From positions 1-27,146 of the IMG/VR virus record IMGVR_UViG_3300045284_000148: a DNA stretch of 27,146 bases; one strand, written 5' to 3'. This DNA is from a virus. This document shows, one piece after another, positions 22,301 to 27,146 of this stretch. A program made the translations under genes and the position numbers. The notes below the pieces were generated by a model, which saw only the letters and a program-made list of their open reading frames with translations, was not told the DNA's origin and ran no database searches. How positions within the stretch are numbered: position 1 is the first letter of the stretch; the number at the start of each line of letters is the position of its first letter.

Positions 22301-23003
22301 GAAGAGCCAACAGGACGACCTGGCGGCGCTCAACAACCTTCAAGCCACGCTGAAGAAACAGATCCGCGCTGAGGGCGCGACGCTTGACCTTCAGCAGCAG
22401 TTGTTCGACGTGGAGCAGAAACGGAAGGACGCCCTCGCGCAGGTTCGCGCGAACGCCGTCACCGCCAGGAACGCAGCGCAGTTCAAGACGCTCGGACTTA
22501 CCGCCACGGGTGACGACCGGATCGCCGGTGTGAAAGCGTTGAAGGCTGAGCTCGGGAACGTCGGGAAGGCGCTCGAGGGTTCGTTCCTCGACACGTCGAA
22601 GACGAAGAGCCTGATCCAGCACATCCGTGGGGTTCTCTCCGGTGGCCTCGGCGCTATCAGCGTGGACGTGCGGTCGAAGGTGAAGAGCATCCTCGACGGC
22701 ATCGATCAGCAACTCAAAGACCACGCGACACAGAAAACGGTGTTCCAGCATCTCTCGACTCAGAAGCTCCTCGGCGGTTTGGATCTGTCCCCTGATCAGT
22801 TGCGCGCCGCACGGGAGCGCCTCGCCACCGTCGGGTTGGGCGGCACCGTCCCGCAGAAAACGGCTGCGTTCAGTCTCGCAACAGGCGGGGTCACGATCAA
22901 CGGTGGGGTCCACATGCACGGTGTCCAGGACATGCGTGGCCTCGAGGATCAGCTAGCGAAGCGCGCCGCACGGAGGCCGCAGGTCAGGCGCGGCGCCAGG
23001 TGA
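19362..23003 (+). CDS. tail tape measure protein
   Basis: This 1213-residue protein is the longest in the window and is located after the chaperones. The TTG start at 19362 follows the T-frame stop by one base. The N-terminus RRIEVDIIGDASSLQRSFKAA and the 20-260 region (GQSDESVQAAENVLLSF, TGRDAPAAAVLLGKALQDP) match the conserved head of siphovirus tape measure proteins. The central part has hydrophobic stretches near residues 360-500. Residues about 690-1060 are coiled-coil-rich and contain four 66-residue repeats (769-1032). It sets tail length; at roughly 1.5 angstroms per residue a tail of about 180 nm is expected. Its stop overlaps the next GTG. Confidence 0.93.
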   Translation: MARRIEVDIIGDASSLQRSFKAADASAKEFNGVIGSVRVGLGALVKSFVVIEVLDKAFEGLTETFRAGIDEFKETTQIQAQTAAAIKSTGDISGVTAKQIHGLSLELSNLSGQSDESVQAAENVLLSFTNIRNSLGKNNDVFTQATKAVVDFSARTGRDAPAAAVLLGKALQDPAKRVGILARAGVVLSQSQTAVLKSVEKNQGILAAQKILLADLATRFQGAAAAAGKTLPGALNILKERFRDLAGEGIAKVQGPLTSAANALAGFVVKLTDAKGAAAKFKIAVDGLKSLGKSLTKAIGDAVAQINWDQIWARAKDIGKGLQQRLAQIDFKGIGQKIGDGIAQAIKVAVPAVAELANKITSVISSIDWEKVGQTVGPGLATAIVTAFATLTDVTFWARHWDLALSVAAVAFSGPLGKLGSKLLEPFARVGVRLAESFALAIASTVEKIAPEIADPVLNVLLRLPAQVARIVSGLAAPFVSLFNRLGRIATFSIKVLGIKFALDQIADFFRKAKQVLAKPIAVVLDVTGVSQALSQLKLAFHVIIQTITGDFSGLWKTLEKQAINAALAIVEPFTHLPKILGGGPFQEIKAELQKQLDGMKTSAATSGNQIGQALGDGISQGFASKAGVLAQQEKSLIPTTAIVQAKTAAKQTRQPAAASPLKPVASDLLGAPTQPKGITADQRNTFFDSSIGRLLDQAQDGKIQQQIAKLKAIGGLITKRIAATKDVTRRLTLEQQLLDNVTRPIQALEATEKSDALQASDDAFQKLVDSLQLNVDRASVTKGTADDIAAVKALMDGIKTRIKAVGATSDLEQQLLAAEQNLKDVNSQRAQNVLDSLQLNVDRAAVTKSTSDDISTLTALKNGIKARIKAVGETSDLEQQLLAVTQQMATVRSQVAQGILDALNLKLTRAQATPSQQDDLSVLDALQKTLKKQIKAVGATNDLEQQLLAATQQIKGVRDQVRQGILDTLNFAVTKASATKSQQDDLAALNNLQATLKKQIRAEGATLDLQQQLFDVEQKRKDALAQVRANAVTARNAAQFKTLGLTATGDDRIAGVKALKAELGNVGKALEGSFLDTSKTKSLIQHIRGVLSGGLGAISVDVRSKVKSILDGIDQQLKDHATQKTVFQHLSTQKLLGGLDLSPDQLRAARERLATVGLGGTVPQKTAAFSLATGGVTINGGVHMHGVQDMRGLEDQLAKRAARRPQVRRGAR
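21666..22457 (+). repeat. four 198-base tandem repeats inside the tape measure gene
   Basis: Four contiguous 66-codon units start at 21666, 21864, 22062 and 22260. All begin with (L/V)D(S/A/T)L(Q/N) and contain a central KxxIKAVG-like segment, then DLEQQLL, and end with a helix of Gln/Val/Arg residues. The first two are closest to one another, as are the last two in part. A degenerate fifth copy may precede them, since a shorter TLEQQLLDN occurs just upstream. This looks like modular lengthening of the coiled-coil part. Confidence 0.85.
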
Positions 23004-24346
23004 CGCTCCCCACCGCGATCGCGACAGGCCGGGTCAACATCGCTTTCGACGACGACGCATTGGAACCATCACCGACATGGACAAGGTTGGACGACACCGC
23101 GAACCTCGTCGCGTCCTATTCGATTGACCGCGGTCGCCAGTTCGAGCTCGACCGAACGGATGGTGGCTCCGCGACCGTCGTCATCAACGACATCGACGGT
23201 GTGTTGGACCCCACCAATACAACGGGGCCGTTTTACACCAAGATCGAGCCGCTACTCCAGATCACCCTGGGCCGGTTCAACCCCGTCGCCAATGAGTGGC
23301 AAACACGGTTCCGTGGGTTCATCAGCGAGTACGACTACTCGTTCAACCCGGCCCAGAACGTCAACCAACTCACCCTCAGTTGCGTTGATCTGTTCGAGAT
23401 CCTCCAGGCGATCGACATGCTCCCCGGCCAGTTCGGCGACACCCCGCCCGCCGGATCCGAGGGCCAGGTGGTGTTCAACGTGTTCCCGAACGTTGACGAT
23501 CGCATCAACCAGGTGTACGGCAACGCGAACCTTCCCACCGCTTTCTACGTGACGTTCACCGGGAACGTGACCGTCTCCCCGACTGTCTACTCGAGTGGTG
23601 AGTCGGCCATGACGGCCGTCCAAGAGCTCGTCGATGCCGAGTTCCCCGGTGTGTCGAACCTCTACACCGACAGGTTCGGCCGGGTTGTCTTCCATGGGAG
23701 GCTCGCCAAGTTTGACCCAGCCACCACCGCCGCCGGGGCTGGGGACGAGGCATGGGACTGGCACCACTGGCACGCCGGTGACCACGCCGCCGTTGTCGCA
23801 TCGCCGTCAACGGTTGCGCAGCTCCGGCAGTTCGCAATGAACCGCGGTCTGTCGAAGATCATCAACAACGCGATCGCGACACCCATCGGGATCGCCGACA
23901 CAGATGTTGCGGGTCAGATCGTGCAAGACCTCACGTCGATCGGGTTGCGCGGTTACCGCTCCTGGTCAGCAATGAACCTGCTCACCAGCGGAGGTCTCCT
24001 CGACGCAACGGACGCGAACGACGCCACGAAGCAGTTCGCCACGTATTACGTCGAGAACTACGCAGAAGCACGAAACCGTGTTCCGCTATGCGGGTTCCGG
24101 TCTATTGACCCGCGCACACCGGGCGCAGCGGCCGTTTGGAACCTGATCGCGAAAATCGATATTTCGGATCAGATCGACTTCACCGTTGCAGCGCCCGGTG
24201 GAGGAGGGTTCACCGCTGAGCCGTTTTTCGTCGAAGGTATCCACGAAACCAACATGCCCGCGAACGGCACCTACGACGACGTGACCGTCACGTTGGACGT
24301 TTCCCCACAGGCGTACTTCACGACGAATCCGTTCCCGACGACATGA
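23000..24346 (+). CDS. minor tail protein (tail hub / distal tail type)
   Basis: This is a 448-residue protein at GTG 23000, overlapping the tape measure stop by GTGA. The N-terminal 150 residues are strand-rich and tube-like (SYSIDRGRQFELDRTDGGS, INDIDGVLDPTN, RFRGFISEYDYSF, LTLSCVDLFEIL). The middle part has TAVQELVDAEFPGVSNLYTDRFGRVVFHGR, seen in actinophage minor tail proteins, and the C-terminus is beta-rich. Position directly after the tape measure gene suggests the baseplate hub or distal tail protein. Receptor-binding or enzymatic activity is not visible. Confidence 0.8.
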   Translation: MTLPTAIATGRVNIAFDDDALEPSPTWTRLDDTANLVASYSIDRGRQFELDRTDGGSATVVINDIDGVLDPTNTTGPFYTKIEPLLQITLGRFNPVANEWQTRFRGFISEYDYSFNPAQNVNQLTLSCVDLFEILQAIDMLPGQFGDTPPAGSEGQVVFNVFPNVDDRINQVYGNANLPTAFYVTFTGNVTVSPTVYSSGESAMTAVQELVDAEFPGVSNLYTDRFGRVVFHGRLAKFDPATTAAGAGDEAWDWHHWHAGDHAAVVASPSTVAQLRQFAMNRGLSKIINNAIATPIGIADTDVAGQIVQDLTSIGLRGYRSWSAMNLLTSGGLLDATDANDATKQFATYYVENYAEARNRVPLCGFRSIDPRTPGAAAVWNLIAKIDISDQIDFTVAAPGGGGFTAEPFFVEGIHETNMPANGTYDDVTVTLDVSPQAYFTTNPFPTT

Positions 24347-25092
24347 AGGCAGCGAAGCCGATCATCCATGGGCCGGACCATTTGCTCAACCACGCTGACC
24401 CGATCGTCGGGCTCGTCACATCAACGGACGCATCCGTGACGATCGACACCACCGGATCGTCATATGACCTCAGTGTCTCCGGTGGCGGTGGAGGTGACGG
24501 CTACCAGTTCAACAGCGGCACCTACGGAGCCACCAACACAGGTGATTACTCGATCATCGAGTACAGCGGTGAGGCACCGAGCGGCAGCGGCTGGGGACTA
24601 GACCTCTACACCACCGACAACGTCAACGGGGGAATCCAGATCCGTGATATCGGTGGCGGCTCGAACGGGATCATTATCGGCACCGACGGAGAGGGCGGCA
24701 ACGGCATCGCGATCAACACCGTCATCACAAACCAATTCGCCACTTCCTCTGGGCCGTTCAGCCTCACCACGCCCTATGAAGGCGGTTATAGCCTCGCGCG
24801 GGTAGACACCGCCGGTCACGTCCAGGAGCAGATCGAGGCGACAACCTCCACTAGCAACTTCGCCACAGACACCCTTCTTTTGCAGGCCGCAGGTCAGACG
24901 ACGGGGAACATCGAGCTCGGGCTTCTCGAGACAGGACTTGTCGCGGTTTTCCTCAATGACGTCGGCACCACGGGGTCGAAGCTCGTCGTGTACGACAAGG
25001 GCATTCATCACAGCGGCGCACCGATCTTCGAGGTCCGCGACGACGGCACCGTCCACATCCGCACCGGCGGTTCGATCGTGGCCGACCTATGA
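24343..25092 (+). CDS. tail fibre-like protein, glycine-rich
   Basis: This is a 249-residue protein (ATGA overlap). A short N-terminal region with HGPDHLLNHADPI, of a kind often seen at the start of phage tail fibre or collar proteins, is followed by a Gly-rich hinge (VSGGGGGDGYQ) and a long, repetitive Asn/Gly/Thr/Ser strand region (TGDYSIIEYSG, GIQIRDIGGGSNGIIIGTDG, GNIELGLLETGLVAVFLND). A final DDGTVHIRTGGSIVADL resembles the trimerising C-terminal end of phage fibres. It is probably host-facing, with binding target unknown. Confidence 0.72.
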   Translation: MKAAKPIIHGPDHLLNHADPIVGLVTSTDASVTIDTTGSSYDLSVSGGGGGDGYQFNSGTYGATNTGDYSIIEYSGEAPSGSGWGLDLYTTDNVNGGIQIRDIGGGSNGIIIGTDGEGGNGIAINTVITNQFATSSGPFSLTTPYEGGYSLARVDTAGHVQEQIEATTSTSNFATDTLLLQAAGQTTGNIELGLLETGLVAVFLNDVGTTGSKLVVYDKGIHHSGAPIFEVRDDGTVHIRTGGSIVADL

Positions 25093-25229
25093 ACCTGAAT
25101 GATCGTGTCGCGCTTCTGCTCGGGCGCGCGATCATCCGTGCCGAAGAGATGGCGATCCGCGCGGAGCTGGCCGAAGCGAAGGTCGCGGAGTTGACGTCGC
25201 CGAAGTCGCCTCGCCGAGAAGCGAAGTAG
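25089..25229 (+). CDS. 46-residue helical protein
   Basis: ATG 25089 overlaps the fibre gene stop (ATGA). The frame runs to TAG 25227-25229. The peptide is strongly helical, with RVALLLGRAIIRAEEMAIRA and ELAEAKVAELTS in a heptad-like spacing, ending in basic residues. It is short, so length alone cannot prove coding, but the overlap geometry and charge/hydrophobic pattern support it. It may be a fibre-associated or coiled-coil partner. Confidence 0.55.
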   Translation: MNLNDRVALLLGRAIIRAEEMAIRAELAEAKVAELTSPKSPRREAK

Positions 25230-25275
25230 CCAGTCCTTTGCTCGTTTCAACCGCACCCGTTAGGGAGGCATCAGC

Positions 25276-25791
25276 ATGACGTCGAACCCGCCGCTCACCG
25301 CCCCGAACCACCCTGCGGCTGTCCCCGTGAACGTTGGGGAGCAGCGCCGCCAGGAGATGCACAAATGGGCGTTGTGGGCGATCGCGCACCACACACAGTT
25401 CACGTACACCGAAGGCCCGCAGCGGTGGCACATGGTCGAGTCGAAGCCAGGGACGTTGCCGCAGTTCGCGGATTGCTCAGCGTTCGTCACCGGTCTCGCG
25501 AAATGGGCCGGTGCCACAGACCCGAACGGACTCGCGTACAAGGGCGGGTACACCGGGACACTCCTCACGCACTGCAACCACATCACCAAAGCACAGGCCC
25601 GTGTTGGCGACCTGATCGTGTACGGCCCCGGCACCGGGACACACGTCGTGATGGTGCTCGAGCGACTCACCGGCGGCGACTTCCACGTCGTCAGCCACGG
25701 ACACCAGGGCGACCCCGGCCAGTACTTGCACTCGCACTTCATCACGTACTTCGGCGCGAACAGCGCCAGGTATCTCCGCTGGCTGTCTTGA
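25276..25791 (+). CDS. endolysin, NlpC/P60-like cysteine peptidase
   Basis: This is a 171-residue protein. ATG 25276 has AGGGAGG at 25262-25268. The cysteine-peptidase signature is FADCSAFVTGLAKWAGA with nucleophile Cys67; GTHVVMVLE with His123 and HVVSHGHQG with His141 or His143 complete the likely catalytic dyad or triad. GDLIVYGPG precedes the His strand, as in NlpC/P60 and CHAP enzymes. Such enzymes cut peptide bonds of peptidoglycan at lysis. No cell-wall-binding domain is attached. Position at the start of the membrane-protein cluster supports a lysis role, although a virion-associated peptidase is possible. Confidence 0.82.
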   Translation: MTSNPPLTAPNHPAAVPVNVGEQRRQEMHKWALWAIAHHTQFTYTEGPQRWHMVESKPGTLPQFADCSAFVTGLAKWAGATDPNGLAYKGGYTGTLLTHCNHITKAQARVGDLIVYGPGTGTHVVMVLERLTGGDFHVVSHGHQGDPGQYLHSHFITYFGANSARYLRWLS

Positions 25792-25794
25792 CGA

Positions 25795-26079
25795 ATGGCT
25801 GACCCGATGGAGATAGCGATCCGCGCCGAAGAATCCGCGAAATCAGCGCACCAACGCCTGAACCGGATGAACGGCTCACTCGACAGGCTCACCGCCGAAG
25901 TCGCACGCGCGAACGCGAAAAGCGAAGAAATCCTCATCCGGCTCGCACGTGATGACGGCGGTCAGCTCGTCAGTCGTGGCGTGATCGACTCCAGACGGTT
26001 CCTCATCACCACCATCGTGCTCGTCCTCACTAGCTCGGTCATGTCGCTGCTATTTACCCTCGCGCTAAGGAGCCGCTAA
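25795..26079 (+). CDS. coiled-coil, single-span membrane protein, possible holin
   Basis: This 94-residue protein starts at ATG 25795, 3 bases after the endolysin stop. The first 60 residues are charged and helical (EIAIRAEESAKSAHQRLNRM, LDRLTAEVARANAKSEEIL), followed by a C-terminal transmembrane segment FLITTIVLVLTSSVMSLLF and a short basic end. This resembles phage membrane proteins of the haemolysin XhlA type, often grouped with holins. Location after the endolysin supports a lysis function. Its stop and the next start share one base (TAATG). Confidence 0.72.
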   Translation: MADPMEIAIRAEESAKSAHQRLNRMNGSLDRLTAEVARANAKSEEILIRLARDDGGQLVSRGVIDSRRFLITTIVLVLTSSVMSLLFTLALRSR

Positions 26080-26348
26080 TGAACCCCAGACTCATGGCTG
26101 GTGTGATCGCCGCGACAGCCGTTTCGGTGTTCGTGCTCGCGTTCTCGTCCGTGTATAGCGCCTGGGTGGCGGCGAACAACCACCACACGTACTGCACTCG
26201 CACGGATGTGATCCTCGACACGTTCCACGACGTGATCCAGCTCGCGTTCACGCCGCAACAGGGACAGGTGCTTACGGCGAAGCAGGTGGCGTCTATTCAG
26301 GCTTTCGAGGCGCGCGCGTTCGCGCGGATCGACCAGGCGCGGTGTTAG
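26079..26348 (+). CDS. membrane-anchored small protein, lysis-cluster partner
   Basis: This 89-residue protein has an N-terminal hydrophobic segment (MAGVIAATAVSVFVLAFSSVY, split by a few polar residues) likely to act as signal-anchor, with a short amphipathic remainder carrying two Cys (YCTR and the terminal QARC). No lipobox precedes the Cys residues, so it is not an obvious spanin lipoprotein. It may be a second holin-type or accessory lysis protein; evidence is positional only. Confidence 0.62.
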   Translation: MNPRLMAGVIAATAVSVFVLAFSSVYSAWVAANNHHTYCTRTDVILDTFHDVIQLAFTPQQGQVLTAKQVASIQAFEARAFARIDQARC

Positions 26349-26527
26349 CAGCAACCCCAGCGCACGTCGCGAAGCAGCCCATGCGCACCGTCAGGCTGCA
26401 CGGCCAGCCGTGGATCGTGCTCCGCACCTACCCCTCCGGCCAGTTCGTATGCGGCGTCTGGTACTCGGCTGATGGCCGGTTCATCGAGGTGTGCGCACCA
26501 CTGCCGAAGTCGGCTCCGAAGGCGTGA
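26342..26527 (+). CDS. small hypothetical protein
   Basis: This 61-residue protein is read from GTG 26342 with a 7-base overlap of the previous gene. ATG 26381, giving 48 residues, is the alternative. Neither has a good ribosome site. A basic and Trp-containing strand pattern (RTVRLHGQPWIVLRTYPSG, FVCGVWYSADG, FIEVCAPLP) suggests a small beta-fold with two Cys. Unknown function. Confidence 0.55.
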   Translation: MLAATPAHVAKQPMRTVRLHGQPWIVLRTYPSGQFVCGVWYSADGRFIEVCAPLPKSAPKA

Positions 26528-26531
26528 CGGC

Positions 26532-26750
26532 GTGGGCGAGCCGCGCCCGAAGTTCTGCGCGTACTGCGGCAACACCACCCACGGAGACGACCTCTGCGCC
26601 ACCTGCGGCACAGGTGTCACCAAAGCCTATTACGAAGCCAACGAAGTCATCCTGAACGCGTACGCGCGAAGGGGACTCGCGCAGATCGAGCATTTACTGG
26701 CGAGTTACGCACGGTTCCAGAATTGGCTCACCGAACACCACCAAGCCTGA
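26532..26750 (+). CDS. zinc-ribbon protein
   Basis: This is a 72-residue protein. The frame is open upstream to 26472, but GTG 26532 lies just after the previous stop and starts the family-like sequence. It contains a zinc ribbon FCAYCGN...LCATCGT (four Cys in two CxxC pairs) followed by a helical domain (YEANEVILNAYARRGLAQIEHLL). Zinc ribbons of this kind occur in small phage proteins that bind nucleic acid or partner proteins. Specific role unknown. Confidence 0.65.
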   Translation: MGEPRPKFCAYCGNTTHGDDLCATCGTGVTKAYYEANEVILNAYARRGLAQIEHLLASYARFQNWLTEHHQA

Positions 26751-26756
26751 CGAACC

Positions 26757-26780
26757 CGCATTAAGTCGCGACTTTATGCG
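26757..26780. promoter_or_regulatory. 24-base near-perfect palindrome, probable operator
   Basis: An inverted repeat is centred between 26768 and 26769. The central 12 bases AAGTCGCGACTT are perfectly palindromic, and the arms CGCAT and ATGCG extend it, with a single mismatched pair (positions 26762 and 26775). It lies in the gap before the last gene, where a regulator site would sit. With no spacer between the arms it would make a poor terminator hairpin and a good dimer-binding site. No promoter was identified beside it. Confidence 0.55.
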
Positions 26781-26839
26781 TGCCGAGAACTGGCCGTGAT
26801 GGTCCAAAGTGACTGACAAACCAACAGCCCGTGATGGGC

Positions 26840-26846
26840 AAGGAGG
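26840..26846 (+). promoter_or_regulatory. ribosome binding site deciding the 26852 start
   Basis: AAGGAGG, a full match to the anti-Shine-Dalgarno core, lies 5 bases before ATG 26852. This favours that ATG over in-frame GTG 26831 and ATG 26834. Confidence 0.85.
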
Positions 26847-26851
26847 GCGAG

Positions 26852-27097
26852 ATGCCCAAGGAATACGTCATCGATCCTACTGGCTTCAACGACCATGACC
26901 GCCGTGGTCTCCGTGTCCAGGTCGGATGGAGCCGCGAGGCAGAGCACGTTCAGATCTCGACCGTAGCCGACGAGGCGCCGAAGGAGACTGGATTGGGTGA
27001 AGAAGGATGGTTCGTCGGACTCGACCGCAGGGGGATCAACGACCTGATCCGCCACCTGCGCCGTGCGCGCGATCAAGCGTTCGGCCGCGACGAGTAG
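26852..27097 (+). CDS. small hypothetical protein, last gene in the window
   Basis: This is an 81-residue protein with a strong ribosome site. It is charged, with strands EYVIDPTGF, LRVQVGWSREAEHVQIST and a C-terminal helix LDRRGINDLIRHLRRARDQAF. Similar small proteins appear in actinobacterial and actinophage genomes without known function. It is the only gene after the 26757 palindrome and may be regulated separately from the late genes. Confidence 0.72.
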   Translation: MPKEYVIDPTGFNDHDRRGLRVQVGWSREAEHVQISTVADEAPKETGLGEEGWFVGLDRRGINDLIRHLRRARDQAFGRDE

Positions 27098-27120
27098 CAG
27101 CACACCTTAAAAAGAGAGAG

Positions 27121-27145
27121 GGGCCGGGGATTGGATCCCCGGCCC
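27121..27145. terminator. strong hairpin at the window edge
   Basis: GGGCCGGGGAT (27121-27131) pairs perfectly with ATCCCCGGCCC (27135-27145), an 11-base stem with the loop TGG. The window ends one base later, so a + strand T-run cannot be seen. On the opposite strand the hairpin would be followed by CTCTCTCTTTTT, a fair terminator tail. It is probably a terminator after the last gene, perhaps bidirectional. Confidence 0.65.
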
Positions 27146-27146
27146 G

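Noticed and set aside
26381-26527. Shorter start (ATG 26381) for the 61-residue gene
   Set aside because: Not excluded, but neither start has a clear ribosome site; the longer form with overlap of the preceding gene was kept because tight coupling is the rule in this window.

Overview
The window reads as a continuous piece of a tailed double-stranded DNA bacteriophage (Caudoviricetes, long-tailed siphovirus type). All supported genes are on the + strand. They are tightly packed, usually with 1- to 8-base overlaps of the ATGA or GTGA kind, and no gene-free gap reaches 300 bases. Base composition is GC-rich, with frequent GTG and some TTG starts, which suggests a high-GC host such as an actinobacterium. 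Host identity is inference. No integrase, repressor, replication gene, tRNA, insertion sequence or CRISPR array was recognised, so lifestyle cannot be decided from this piece.

Layout. (1) 20-2676, packaging: an HNH nuclease, a probable small terminase, the large terminase, then three small genes, one with a sigma-region-4-like helix-turn-helix. (2) 2677-2823: a structured intergenic region ending in a good intrinsic terminator. (3) 2824-7345: six genes placed unusually between terminase and portal. They look like accessory virion or surface proteins: a membrane-anchored, Thr-linker, beta-helix-like protein, a LamG-like protein with eleven 18-residue repeats, small beta-rich proteins and an Ig-like protein. 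(4) 7353-11179: HK97-type portal, prohead protease and major capsid protein. (5) 11488-16886: a glycan-modification cassette spliced into the virion operon, with one GT4 and four GT2-like glycosyltransferases, a class I methyltransferase, a polysaccharide-deacetylase-like protein, a hexapeptide-repeat acyltransferase and two tiny genes. (6) 16883-25229: head-tail connector, tail terminator, major tail protein, gp10-like protein, tail assembly chaperones joined by a programmed -1 frameshift, a 1213-residue tape measure protein with four 66-residue repeats, a minor tail protein and a fibre-like protein. (7) 25276-26348: an NlpC/P60-like endolysin and two single-span membrane proteins that may be holin or partner. 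(8) 26342-27146: three small unknown genes, a 24-base near-perfect palindrome and a strong hairpin at the window edge.

How it fits together. Terminase fills proheads built from portal, protease and capsid protein. Connectors and the tape-measure-based tail complete the virion, and the lysis module releases it. The most striking feature is the sugar-modification cassette. It overlaps virion genes by 4 bases at both ends, so it is probably expressed with them, and a role in decorating the capsid or accessory virion proteins is the natural inference. The cassette has no recognisable nucleotide-sugar synthesis gene, so it would depend on host sugar donors. The best-supported molecular detail is the frameshift signal at 19118-19151: slippery heptamer, 5-base spacer and GC hairpin.
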